Shown one piece after another: positions 1 to 10,948 of a stretch of 64,000 bases of DNA (position 1 is its first letter; the number at the start of each line of letters is the position of its first letter). The stretch is from Pogostemon cablin (taxonomy: Eukaryota > Streptophyta > Magnoliopsida > Lamiales > Lamiaceae), in the NCBI GenBank assembly GCA_023678885.1, contig CM043012.1:17024036-17088035 (forward strand). The letters run 5' to 3'. The position numbers were made by a program, and so were the translations under genes. The notes below the pieces were generated by a model. It was not told where the DNA came from. It ran no database searches and worked only from the letters and a program-made list of their open reading frames with translations.

Positions 1-1
1 T

Positions 2-115
2 ATTCCTCGCCCTGGCTCAGCAGAGGAGAGGGCCATCCATGCCTAAGCCCAGTTAAAAGAGATGGAGGATAAGATGGCAAGCATCTTCAATTCCCTCAGC
101 AGTCGGAAAAAAGAT
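2..115 (+). pseudogene. Possible tail of the Tat antisense ORF (aORF)
   Basis: On the plus strand, opposite to gag-pol, a reading frame enters from the left edge and ends with the stop codon at 113-115. Its last residues form a polar stretch, QLKEMEDKMASIFNSLSSRK, with coiled-coil character. One internal TAA lies about 25 codons before the end. Tat-lineage elements are known to carry an extra antisense ORF between pol and the 3' LTR, which is exactly where this sits. The assignment is positional; the visible stretch is too short for a family call. Confidence 0.35.
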
Positions 116-117
116 TG

Positions 118-1246
118 AAGTCCATATATTTCCTCCTTTTATCAGTTGATTTTATTCTGTCCTCATCCCGGTGTTGATTGGGATTGTATTTGTTATTTTT
201 GTCTTGACTATGTATGAACCTTGGCTACTATTTTTCTCTATTTTTTTATTTTGCCTTTGCCTGGTAGACGTGTCCGTCGATGCCCCTTTGGTTTGTGAAT
301 TTGGCTATTTATGAGTAGTTGATTTACCTTTATTTAATTCACGGTTGTCGGTGTGCTTTATTTTGCTTTTATCGCTTGACATGCGTCTTTGCTTTGTTCA
401 CCCTCGGCGTGGGGGGTTATGCTCTTGTCTGAGGCCCTTCACTTTCGCTGAGTGTTTATGGTTCAAGAGCTCTGCTCGATGCTAAGGTCCCGAACCTTTC
501 TTTTGTTTCCGCTATCTTCGGCTGTTACTCAGATTTTGAAGTCTTGTCTTCTATTTATAATTCATGTCTCGGCCCTTATCCTGTATTGTACCTTCGTGCT
601 TTTTCATGCGTTATTCCAAGGTTCACTTCCTTTGTCCCCGTCTTGATCTTCTAATCTTCCTATACATCCGCCACGTACATATATTCGTGTATATTTTCAA
701 CGATATCCTGAAGCCCATTCCATTTACTCTGAATCTTATGTTCCAACTCTGATTTAATCCAATGCTGTTCCGAGTCTGTTGCTACCTTCTAATTTTGGTT
801 CTGCTATTTCAATTTGTATCTGAGACAATCCAATCCCATCATATCGAGGCTCCCTTGATCCACCTTTTAGTTTTAACCTGATACCTTGACTTTGGTTTTG
901 ACTTCCAAGCCCAATGCCTCTGCCTTTTTGTTCCGACTTTCCATAAATCCGACACTTATGCCTTTTATTCCTATTCTGGTTCTGCTTTTTTATTTCGGTA
1001 TGCCCCTCGTTCCCCTTTTTTGTTGTTTCCATTCGGTATCTTTTTTTTTCATACTGATATTCCCAAAGCCACGATATCGTAACAAATAAATACCCTTTAC
1101 CATTTATTATGAACATACCGACATCTTTACCCATATATCAACAAAAAGATTTCCATACAATTTGCATTTCCATATAGTATGGTCTAATGCCTTGATTAAA
1201 AACTGTAACAGAAACCGTGTCACCAACCTTATTCATCCTGCTTTCC
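118..1246. other. 3' non-coding part of the Tat element
   Basis: About 1.1 kb between the end of the integrase region and the possible antisense ORF. The plus strand is T/C-rich with scattered short open frames on both strands, none with recognisable domains. No LTR, polypurine tract or repeat was identified here. Confidence 0.5.
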
Positions 1247-1249
1247 ACT

Positions 1250-2095
1250 TCATTGATAATATTTCTTCAAATGTTGTGCGTTCCATGGGTGCGGTATCTT
1301 TTTGCCATCTACCTCTTCCAACTCGTACGCTCCTCCTTCCAGAGCTCTCTTGATTATGTAACGGCCTTCCCAGTTTTGGCCGTTGCCCTGCGCCGTTGGG
1401 CCCAATACCTTTCGGAGCACCAGTTCTCCGCCTTTGAATCTCCTCTGCTTTGTCTTTGAGTTATAGAATCTCTCCGCTCTCTGCTTGTAAATCGCATTAT
1501 GCAATTCCGCGTTCAATCTCTTTTATTCCAATAGGTCTAGATTCTCCTGGATCAATTTGTTATTTGCGCTCTCCTGGTGGAGAGCGATCCTAGGGCTGGG
1601 TTCTCCTATCTCTACTGGTATCACCGCCTCGGTACCAAAGGTCATTGAGAATGGGGTCTCATTGGTGGAAGTTATCTTCGTTGTCCTGTACGACCACAGG
1701 ACTCCCAGCAGTTCCTCAGGCCATCTCTCATCTAGCTTTTCCAACCTGGCTTTCAATGTGTGTTTGATGATCTTGTTCACTGCCTCAACCTGCCCGTTAA
1801 ATAGCCGGTGGTATGGTGTGGAGGACCACTTCTTAATGTTATAATCTTCACAAAACTTTCTCAGTTTGGCGTTGTCAAATTGCTTGCCATTGTCAGTCAC
1901 TATGGCAAATGGTATCCCGAACTGGCATATGATATTTTCCCAGATGAATTTCTCGACTCGAGCCTCGGTGATTATCGAGAGGGGTTCTGCTTCTGCCAAT
2001 TTCGTGAAATAATCTACCGCCACGATAACAAATTTATTTTTTCCCTTTCCGGTAGGCAGCGGTCCGATTATATCAATCCCCCATTTCGTGAAGGG
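1250..2095 (-). pseudogene. Tat integrase catalytic core and C-terminal domain
   Basis: This is the last part of pol, which inserts the cDNA into the genome. Two in-phase open stretches (2023-1523 and 1516-1250) are separated by a stop. The first carries the DDE core: MAVDYFTKLAEAEPL, then VTDNGKQF with the second Asp, then FNGQVEAVNKII with the Glu. The second holds the chromatin-proximal end with GGELVLRKVLGP and a closing NAQHLKKYYQ, typical of Tat integrase tails. The first catalytic Asp lies just upstream, past the stop at 2096-2098. The stops make this non-functional. Confidence 0.9.
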
Positions 2096-3877
2096 TCATG
2101 GGCTGAACACTGAGGTTAGCTGTTCCAAAGGTGCTCCAACTATCGTAGCCAGTCTTTGACAAGTTGCGCATGCCCTCGCATGTTGAGTGGCGTCCTTCTT
2201 TAGCGTTGGCCAAAAATAACCTTGTCTGATCACTTTGTGTGCTAGAGCGATCCCACCTGTATGATTCCCACATATGCCTTCGTGTATCTCTGCTAGTACA
2301 TAGCTTGCGTCCTTAGGAGTTAGGCATTTCAAGAGTGGTGAAGAATATCCTCTTTTGTACAACTTTCCTTTCATTAAGACGTATCTCGCCGATCGAAGCC
2401 TGATTTGCTGAGCCTTATCTTTATCTGTGGGTATCTTTCCTTCTTCCAGATATGCCCTGATCGGGGTCATCCATGATTCTTCTGTCTGTTGGTCATTCAG
2501 AACCCACATGGTGGTGTCTGATGGATTCTTCTGCCTCACGATGTTGATGTTATTCAGGTCCTCAGCATTCGATGTTGTGGCCAGCTTAGCCAGTGTGTCG
2601 GCTCCCATATTGTCTTTCCTATCGATGCATTCTAAGAACACTTGATTGAACTTCTGCAGTATGCCGGCAGTAAATCCTTTATAGTGGCTCATGTGTCCAT
2701 CATTTGCCTCGTATTTCCCCTTCATCTGGTTCACCACCAACTGTGAGTCGCTATATACCATCAGCTTATCTGCTTCCATGGCCAGCGTCATTCTCAAACT
2801 ATTCAGTAGGGCCTCGTATTCTGCCTCATTGTTAGTAGCCAAGAAACCGAACTGGTTTGCAGTCAAAAAGGTTTCTTTGGACGGCGTTCGGATTATGATT
2901 CCCGCTCCCGATGCTACTGCCGTTGCCGAACCATCCACATGCATGACCCAAGGTTTTCTCTTTTCCTCATCGATTGGTGTAGGGAAGGTCAGTTCCACTA
3001 TGAAGTCTGTCATGACTTGTCCCTTAACTGCATTCCTCGGTAGGTACGTTATATCGAACTGCCCCAATTCGACGGACCATTTTAACAGTCTTCCTCTGGC
3101 GTCCGGCCTTTGGAGTACCTGCCTCAAAGGGAACATCGTCAGTACCTCGATGGTGTGTTCCATGAAGTATGGTCTCAGCTTCCTCGAGCTCATAATGAGA
3201 GCATACACTATCTTCTCCATTATTGAGTATCTGAGTTCTGCGTCTCTCAGGGATTGACTTACGAAGTACACTGGCTTCTGATTCTTCTCCTCCATTTTGA
3301 CCAATACTGAACTGAATGATGTTCCCGTTACTGCCAGGTACAGCTGCAATGTCTCGCCCGGTGAGGGTTTGGAAAGGATCTTGGGATCTGACAACTTCCT
3401 TTTGATCTCGTCGAATGCCTTCTTGCACTCTTCTGTCCATTCGAACTTAGTCTTTTTGATGACGTCGAAGAAGGGTTTACATTTATATGATGCTTTCGAC
3501 ATGAACCTGTTTAAAGCGGCCAACCTACCAGTCAGATTCTGGACCTCTTTGATATGCCTCGGCGAATCTATCTTTAGGATCGCTTCTACCTTTTCCGGGT
3601 TCATCTCGATCCCCCATGAGCTAACTAAATATTCGAGGAAGCTTCCCTTGCTTACTCCGAACGTACATTTCTTTGGGTTTAGCTTCATTCCATAGTGTCG
3701 GAAGATTGCGAAAACCTTTCTTAGATGATCGAAATGATCCATCCTTTTTAGGCTCTTTACCACAGTATCATCCACGTAGACCTCAACTATTTTTCCAATT
3801 TCTCCCTCGAATATTTTGTTAACCAATCTTTGATAAGTAGCCCCGTATTTCTCAGACCAAACGGCATGTTGTTCCAT
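2096..3877 (-). pseudogene. Tat pol middle part: RT C-half, RNase H, second RNase H, integrase zinc finger
   Basis: A 593-codon open stretch. In order: the end of RT with the catalytic YVDD box near residue 34; a first RNase H-like connection domain (about 130-300) whose expected catalytic Asp is replaced (LYLAVTGTSFSSVL); a second RNase H (about 315-440) with a full acidic set in HVDGSA, NNEAEYEAL, YSDSQLVV and GADTLAKLA; and the His/Cys zinc finger of integrase near 540-580 (GNHTGG then CATCQR). The dual RNase H marks the Tat lineage. It ends at TGA 2096-2098, where family members have Trp (SPWPF). Its apparent start at 3877 is an artefact of a 1-nt deletion in RT, not a true start. Confidence 0.92.
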
Positions 3878-4005
3878 TCATAAACTCCATTCCTGCAGAA
3901 GAAAGTCGTATTTGCCTTATCATCCGGGTGCATATGGATCTAATGGTACCCTGAAAATGCGTCCATGAAGCTCATTATCTCATGTTCTACCGTGGCATCG
4001 ACCAT

Positions 4006-5577
4006 CTAGTCAATTAACGGAAGAAGATAACTATCCTTCGGGCACGCCTTGTTTAGATCGGTGAAATCGATGCATAGCCTCCATGATCCCTCCTTCTTTT
4101 TTACCATGACTGGATTTTGTACTTTTATTGGGTATTTGCATTCGCTAATTCTTCCTCTCGCAAGTAGTTTATGTACTTCCAATTCCATAGCCGCATTCTT
4201 CTCTGGGCTGAATTTCCTCTTTTTCTGGTGGAATGGCAGGATATTGGGGTCGATGTTTAACTTGTGACATACGTACTTTGGGTGCACTCCCGATGTTTCA
4301 TTCGGGTTCCAGGAGAACATGTCCAGATTCTTTTTTAGTAGTTGGGTCAGCTTTTCCATGAATTCGCTTTCCCATTCCGTCCCAATCTTGACTTTGATAT
4401 CAGCATTCTCCAGATCCAGTTGTACCACATCTGTTTTTCCTATCGCCGAGGCTCCTTCCCTTAGTTTCGTCCTCGGATCCTCATCAAATGTTACTTGCTT
4501 TCGTCTCGGCACTCTCGTCGTTGTTTCTTTTTCTTCCCTTTCTTGAACAATCAGATCTATATGTGTTTCAGTTGTTGCAATATGCATGTCATTTCCCTGT
4601 CCCTCTGTTTGTTCTCCTCTGGTGGCTACCAGGATAACATCGGGCTCTTTCCCTTCTTGCCTCCCTTCTGGTGGTCCTTCGATTCCTGTCCGCACTCCAA
4701 GGTTTATTCCTTCTTCCATGATATCCTCAAAGCTTAACATCTCATACTCCATGTCATGATAACTCAGATCCTCTACCTTTTTCACAAATAAGCACTCTCT
4801 TGCCCTTCTTTGACTTCCTATCACTGTCGCTACTCTGCCGTCAGTTGTGACAAATTTGAGACATTGGTGAAGGGTGGATGGAATAGCTCCAAAGGAGTGA
4901 ATCAACGGGCGCCCTAGTATACAGTTGTAGGTGAAGGCTTGGTCCACAACCTTAAATGTCAACTGTTTTGGCATCCAATTTTTCCCATCCAAACCTTCTA
5001 ACTGAACTGATAAATCTACCTCCATAGTCGGCCTGGTCAACACGTTACCGAATTCTTTGATCTCGTCATTACATGGTCTCACCTTTTGATGACACTCTCC
5101 TCCCAGATTTTTAAATACTTCTTTAAAGATTATATTGGCATACGCCCCAGTATCAACCAAACATCTATGAACTTTGACCCCTGACAATATCCGCGAAATG
5201 ACTAAAGGATAGGAATGAGGAGTACTTACCCCATAGAAGTCTGCCTCTGTGAAGACAATGTCCACTTCCGTTACCCTCTTCACCGCCGAGGTTAGTGACC
5301 ACACTTGAGGGATTTGTTGGTCTAAGTTTCTCAATTCTACTTTCCTTTTCCTTTTTGATGCCGTGGTCAGTGCTTGAGAGGTTCCGATATAAGGGGTTTC
5401 TTCTATTGGCTCCATTATGTGTATTTCTCCGAATCTGTCTCCCCTTGGGACTTGCCCCCCGATCCTGTCGAACACTAGCAGACGTCCTGGAGGCGGAGAG
5501 GGCAGAGGCATCACTTCTCCATTCCGCCCTCTGCCTGGGGACCTCTGTCGACTCGGGGGGAGGGAGAAAATTAGCAT
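4006..5577 (-). pseudogene. Tat pol N-terminal part: aspartic protease and RT N-half
   Basis: A 523-codon stretch. A retropepsin active site, VDTGAYANIIF, lies at about residues 141-151, followed by the flap and the LGRPLIHSFGA motif. A basic/acidic linker follows, then the RT entry segment (YPIKVQNPVMVKKKEG, WRLCIDFTDLNKACPKD). It ends at TAG 4006-4008, where relatives have Gln (IDQMVDAT); a second TAG at 3940-3942 also replaces Gln. RT then continues into the next entry after a 1-nt deletion near 3844, between NMPFGLRNTG and ATYQR. The region before about residue 60 is probably the gag-protease linker rather than a real N-terminus. Confidence 0.9.
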
Positions 5578-5644
5578 CTCTCCTATATACCCTCGGGCTC
5601 AAGGCCTGCAGCATCCCTCTTAATTTTCCCTCCTTAAACAACTT

Positions 5645-7487
5645 CCATAACTTCGTAATTAGATTTTGGCATTGGTCTGTGTTATATCAATGTGTCTGAT
5701 GGTACATGCAATACTTTCGAGGGTTGGTGAGTTCCGAGGTTCGTAGAACTAGCCTCAGCGTCCGAAGAACTTGTTGATCCTTAACATAGTAGAAGACCTC
5801 GGCAATATTCAAGTTGGTTCCCAATTTTAGTTCCTTGTACATCTACTGGACCTCGGTGTCTTCCATAAAGGGTTTGAAAATGGCGGGCATTTTGTATTCC
5901 TTTGTTCCTCGAGTACTGACCCTCTTCTTGCTCGATTCTGCCGAGGGGCTCTGGTTTCTTGCCTTCTTCGCCATCTTGGAAATATCTTTCGCTTGGATGT
6001 GCTCGTTCGCCATGACCATGAAGGCCACATAGGACGCGAGCAGTTTAAGCTGGACCGCTTTCCATAAACTAATCTTTGGGTGAAGAGCTCCCATCACCGT
6101 GATAAGACAAGCTTCGTCCCCCATGACTTCCCCTATTGACCTCTGCTCGTTGAACCTTTTTAGAAAGTCTCGCAGGCTTTCTGTTGAACCTTGGTGGATG
6201 TTAACCAGCTTGTGCTTAGTTCCTTTGGTGCCCCAAGATATATTGCATTAGGAAGACCTCCATTAACTCTCACCAGCTTTTGATGGAGGCTGCTGGGACC
6301 GCCCTAAACCAGGCGTGGGCCTTGTTTCCCAGGGTTAGCGGGAACATCCTGCATAACGTGATCTCATTTGCACCTTGAGCCCTCATCCACATCTGGTATT
6401 TTTCAATGTGGGAATACAGATCGTAATCACAATCAAAAATCAAGCTGGAAGGAAACTTGATTCCCTGCTGCTGAGGGGCATTGCTTATTTTCACCGTGAA
6501 GGGTGAGGGGGCCACTGATGATTGGAGGACTCCTCATGTTCCGGACATCTTCCTTTCCAGATCCGTGAAATGCTTGTTCGTCTCTTCATTTATCAGGGCC
6601 TGTAGATCTGTGGTTGGGGCCTTCAGGAATATTTCTTTATTCTCCGACCACATCTTTACCTAGGTCTCCTTCCGTCTCATCCCTCTTCGTGAGGCAGGTT
6701 TTCCATTCCTCCTGTCCTGTGGTAAAGACAACTCTGTCATGGGTAGATCTTCCCACGAGGGATCTCGGCTCTCTTGTGAGTAGGGTGCCGAAGATGAGCG
6801 GGATCTTTGGTTCTTTGGCCTTCTGCATCTGTTATGCCTCCTTTGAGAGGCAGATGGGGTTCTTCATGGGACTTCTTCTCCCGCCGGCACTTCTCTAGTG
6901 GTAGGTCGACCTCTCTTTTGATTTAGTGAGTGAGGCTGGCGGGATCCTTTTACTCTCGGCCTTTCCCTCAGCAGAGGATTTCCCACCTCTTGATTCCATT
7001 CCGGTCGTGATCGCCTTTGAGCATCATTTTCCACGGATACCTCTGGGTGGGGATTCCTCGCTTCTTGGTGCATTCCGGATTGTGGTTGTCTTTGAGCTCC
7101 CGCTTCCGGTCGGCGAAGTATTTGCTATACCTTCCTTCTGTCGGAGTTTCGTTCATACTCTCTCTATTCTCCGATGTTCCTCCTCCGTATAAAGTTGATA
7201 GTTTCTCTAGCATCTCCTCCACTGTGTTCTTTCCTAGTCTCTTTTCTCCTTTTGATATCCTCCCGCAGATCGCCATGGCTTACCCTGTGAAGGCCGCTAA
7301 AGCTCATCCTTGCCGGTCGAACCAGACGAGCTTCTACAGTGTACTCATCAATCACCCTTCGAATCTTTTCAGTCATCTCTTTAGTTTTCTGAGGATCGAC
7401 CAAGTTTGGGACAGGAATAGACCTCGCCTGAGTGGATATCTCCACGGCTGGAGCGCAAATTTGAATATTATTTTCACTTCTTGTCAC
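5645..7487 (-). pseudogene. Tat gag (capsid/nucleocapsid), fragmented
   Basis: Gag forms the cytoplasmic particle that packages element RNA. The frame is broken into at least five pieces by stops and frameshifts. The N-terminal piece starts near 7487. The retrotrans_gag core is at 6515-6270 (YSHIEKYQMWMRAQG, LTLGNKAHAWFRAVP) and continues at 6124-5843 (FLKRFNEQRS upstream, then KAVQLKLLASYVAFMVMANE). A Tat-type Cys/His knuckle with spacing C-x2-H-x3-H-x6-C is visible around 5712-5670 (YCMYHQTH, stop, YNTDQC). The charged segment at 7276-6637, rich in Arg/Glu/Pro, is the usual variable gag linker. Confidence 0.85.
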
Positions 7488-7675
7488 ATTTCGCTGGGCT
7501 CTGGAGCACTCTCACCTCTCTTCATTTCCATGGGTTATAAATCCTTCACCTCCCATCTCGATTTCCAGACACAGAACCAAAAAAAACTAAAGTTTTTTTC
7601 TCACAGAATTAAACTAAGAACTCAAGAAGAAACAAAATAGGGGTGGCTAATCGTAGCATTCCACAGACAGCTAGA

Positions 7676-8559
7676 TGTTGATGGTTGTTCTTGGCTCGTT
7701 AATTTGTGCTTAGTAGATAAATATATTTAGTAACGAAACCAAGAATGAACACAATCAAACATAATAAAACTACAAACAAAGGGATCAAAACCAATAGAAG
7801 ACTCAATTCCCACCAAAGAACTCCACCGATTTTATTACTCTCCCTTAGAACAACACTCCTTAACCCCCGATTCTTACAAGTGTAATGTCTAAAGTGAGAA
7901 TCAGTAACTTGCCTCTCTCATGTGAGAGAGACCATTTATATTATCTAAAAACCCTAATCCGGAACCAATTGTCTTACGCCATGACATGCCGTCTTAATTG
8001 GAGCTGTCTGGTATGCCGACCAGCCTGAGGAGAAGTCTGGATGCCGCTGGTTACTTTTGCAGGGTTTCACAGAGTGTCTATGTCCTTTACTGGCTTCCCA
8101 TTGGTAGTTGGAGTAAGATGTGCTAGTCAGATGCTGTCTTCTAGTTAGGATTGTTGTCCAAGACATCTCTTCTTCCCGTTAGCCTTGTCTTCTAGCCTGC
8201 TGCACTTGTCAGCCTTCATGATGGTGTTTGTTCTTTACTGCCCTACTTCTGTTATCCATTTGGTTCTCGGACAGGTTGACTTCCCGTGTTGTGATGTTGT
8301 CCGAACTCTCGAGCAGGGGGAGGATATCGCCGAGGTTCCCAGCCGAGGGTGCTCTCTGGCTTCGGCCCCTTTAATGGGTTCCTTCTTTGTCCTTTCCCCG
8401 ATTGGGCCTTTGGGCTGCTGCGACCTCCTTGGGCTGCTTTGATTGTCCTTTCGGTTCTGTCCTCGATTTGGGCCAGCTAAAGGGTCGGGCTTCTTTCTTC
8501 AGGTATTTTAGGGGTTAATGGGCTTTTGAGCCTATTAAGTATGGGGGATATAATACTCA
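7676..8559 (-). repeat. 5' LTR of the Tat element
   Basis: Read on minus, it begins TGAGTATTATATCCCCCATA at 8559, a start typical of Tat LTRs; the alternative start TGTTATGAG at 8564 is also possible. The downstream end is placed only approximately, at a TG (CA on minus) near 7676. No clear tRNA-complementary primer site could be fixed beside it. The second LTR is outside the window, so the boundaries rest on one copy. Confidence 0.6.
7931..7941 (-). promoter_or_regulatory. TATA box of the Tat 5' LTR
   Basis: On minus the LTR reads GATAATATAAATGG, followed by CTCTCTCACATGAGAGAG. That is a good plant TATA box with a short palindrome just downstream, at the expected U3/R junction about 620 bp into the LTR. 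The transcription start itself is inferred. Confidence 0.5.
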
Positions 8560-8560
8560 T

Positions 8561-8870
8561 AACACCGATATTATGTTTGACACTATCATCATAACATTGG
8601 ATATCGAATTTGGTATCGGTCAAGTGGCGGAGCCCCAATATAGGATACCAACACCGTATGTCAGAGCTTCGACACCTTGACCGACTTCAAATCCGACATA
8701 CGTTGGTGTTGTATTCATTGTCAGTCAAAGTGCTGAAGCCCTGACATAGGATACCGGCACTATATGTCGGGACTCAACACCTTAACCGACATCGAATTCG
8801 ACATTCAATGATATCGGACATAATATCGGTGTTCTGTATCCAATATTTAACATCATTACCGATACTGAAC
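8561..8870. repeat. Foldback element of alternating ~50 bp units, cut by the Tat insertion
   Basis: A perfect 16 bp inverted pair, AACACCGATATTATGT (8561-8576) and its complement at 8818-8833, closes arms of about 100 bp that remain alignable inward. The interior also contains a 106 bp direct repeat (AGCCCC at 8631, AGCCCT at 8737) and a smaller nested palindrome, so the unit alternates in orientation. The right arm continues past 8833, whereas the left arm stops at the Tat LTR. The missing piece should therefore lie beyond the other end of that element. Superfamily unknown. Confidence 0.7.
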
Positions 8871-8879
8871 AATAAAATA

Positions 8880-9607
8880 ATTAAAGAAAAAGGGTGGGGT
8901 TTTTTGGTCAGAAAATTATCATAGGAATATAATGATATAAAGTTAAATTGTTGGAATACAATTATTTTTAACTTTCAATTTTGATTATTTCGGTCATTCT
9001 CCCTATAACATATGTACCTCTCCTTTTTTTTTCTTTTTTTTTCAAATATTATAAAACTAAAAAATAGTTCTTCATGTAATCGCTTCAAAAGTATATTCTT
9101 TAAAACATTGGGATTACTTTATAAAATATATTACTCTTTTTAGAAGAATTAATAATTATCGTATATGAGAGTATTATTATTTTTAATTCAGTTCATAAAA
9201 TATTACCTTTTAAAACATTAAGTGTCACTCAACGTATTTAAGTATTTGTATTTTCGTTCGAATTATTTCTCATGCATCATATATAAGAGCAATATTATTA
9301 TTTATTATTATTAAGAATAATAATTTATTATACCGATCGATGAATGAATTATATAGAATAGTGTAAAGGGGGTGTACAAGTATTCGCCCTAGTAAATATA
9401 TTAAAGTTTGAATTTTTGTAATTATAACAAAGAATTTTAAGAAATCAATTATACGTATACTTGTAGTTAGGTTCTCTTGGTTAATGCTCTATTGGGTTTA
9501 ATATTTAGTTTTAAGGTTTTCTATTAATTTTTAATTAAGGTATAATTTATTGTTAATATGATATTTTATTCTTGTGATTCATAATATTCTTTACCTTTTA
9601 ATCGATG
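8880..9607. other. AT-rich intergenic DNA
   Basis: Very AT-rich with homopolymer runs. No ORF with a recognisable domain and no RNA gene seen. Confidence 0.6.
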
Positions 9608-9688
9608 TACTCCCTCCCAAACTCACAGTAGTTTTCACCTTTGACTTTGCATGTAGATTAACAAAAAGTGTAATTTTTTTTGGAGTAT
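9608..9688. mobile_element. Short remnant of a CTCCCTCCGTCC-type MITE
   Basis: It starts TACTCCCTCCCAAACT and ends TTGGAGTA, the termini of the Tc1/mariner (Stowaway-like) MITEs seen elsewhere in the window, but it is only about 81 bp long. Probably a deletion derivative or half copy. Confidence 0.45.
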
Positions 9689-9709
9689 TATTGTATTTTT
9701 TTTAATAAA

Positions 9710-9992
9710 TACTCCATCCGTCCTATAAAACCTTTCATACTTTTCTCATTTGTTTGTCCCACAAAATCTTTCACACCCAAAAAGAAAACACCACTTTATC
9801 TAACAATCTCAAAAGTTACTTTAATTTCAAATTTGATACTCCTTTTTCACACACATATCATTATTTTATACTTTTTTATTATCTAAAAAAACTACAATAC
9901 CCTCAAAAGTCAATAAAGTTGTCAAAAAGTGCAACTTTTCTTAAACAACGTGGAACAGTAAACATGAAAAGTATTATGAGACGGAGGGAGTA
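9710..9992. mobile_element. Stowaway-like MITE (Tc1/mariner type)
   Basis: The termini TACTCCATCCGTCC and GACGGAGGGAGTA are inverted repeats bounded by TA, the target duplication of this superfamily. It is 283 bp, non-coding and AT-rich inside. The small ORFs across it are spurious. Confidence 0.85.
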
Positions 9993-10930
9993 AATGATAA
10001 AATATGTTAGATGTATTCATTAAATAGAGGTGATTTTTTATTTTTTTAATAAATAAAGCATGAGCGGTTAATTGTTTTGAATTTTTATCTTTTTAGGATG
10101 ATGAAAATTTTTGTGAGACGAGAGGTGTATTATTATTAAATTTTGTTTGAAAGCGTTTCATGAAATGAATTATATGAGAAGTATAACAAAGTGATTATAG
10201 CTTTTATAAAAAATTATGCATGATAAAAAAAATGATAATCGTCTAATTTAACTATTTCATACACAACTCGTAAAATAAATTAAAAATGGTAACATTTTTA
10301 GTTAAAAGTAATAACTAATTGAGAAAAACTAATATCATGTGCATCCGTGTGAATGCATATGTGTATTAATTTTTATTCAATAATATATATGTGTTTCATA
10401 ATAAATAAATGTATAATTTTTTGTATTAAGTTTTTCATTAAAAAATTAAAAAAAATAATTCACTAACAAATTAAATGTATAAATTCTTATTCATTAGTGT
10501 ATATATTTTTATTCATTAGTGTATAAATTTGTAAATGTGGATGTACAAAATTTGAATTTGTGCACCTAGATACACTGAGAATTTATCAATTGAGAAAAGG
10601 TGAAATTGTCTCACTAACAATCTTGCATGACTTTATCTTTAGGATTTATACTTAATCCTTAAAATTTACTACAAGTTAATAGGTATAGTTTTTTTTTTTT
10701 TTAATTTATTAGTATGAATTGCATGGAATTGTTTCATGTGATAATGGATTAAAAAACTACTCCTACATATATATTCATTTCCTAAAGGTAAATCCTAAAT
10801 CTAATCGATAAAATAGACCAAAAACCACGAAATAAATAAATATTTATTAGTGATTTTAGAATTGAATCAGAATGATCAGTTTAAACAATTGAATTGGGAA
10901 TCAAAAGCGGAATCAATACGAAATGCTGTC
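9993..10930. other. AT-rich intergenic DNA
   Basis: Nothing gene-like. A stretch around 10320-10570 repeats short phrases such as ATTCATTAGTGTATA in imperfect copies. Confidence 0.5.
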
Positions 10931-10948
10931 AAAAACCATTTTTTAGTG
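10931..10948. repeat. 5' target-site duplication of the LINE
   Basis: AAAAACCATTTTTTAGTG immediately precedes the LINE. The same sequence, one T shorter, follows its poly(A) end at 12460-12476. Long, variable duplications of this kind are made by LINE target-primed reverse transcription. Confidence 0.88.

Larger units (their letters stand above)
1..8559 (-). mobile_element. Tat-lineage Ty3/gypsy LTR retrotransposon, decayed, 3' end outside window
   Basis: Read on the minus strand the order is 5' LTR (about 8559-7676), leader, gag (7487-5645), protease, RT, RNase H, a second RNase H, integrase (ending near 1247), then non-coding sequence running off the left edge. Protease-RT-RNaseH-INT order defines Ty3/gypsy. 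A second, catalytically complete RNase H between the first RNase H and integrase is the hallmark of the Tat/Ogre/Retand lineage. The 3' LTR is not in the window, so length and target duplication cannot be measured. Every gene is interrupted by stops or frameshifts, so the copy is dead. Confidence 0.93.

Noticed and set aside
754..1134. 126-codon minus ORF after the Tat integrase
   Set aside because: Low-complexity Lys/Arg/Gln-rich frame in the element's 3' non-coding part; no homology recognised.
8185..8442. 85-codon plus ORF within the Tat LTR
   Set aside because: Antisense frame inside LTR U3 sequence; chance ORF.
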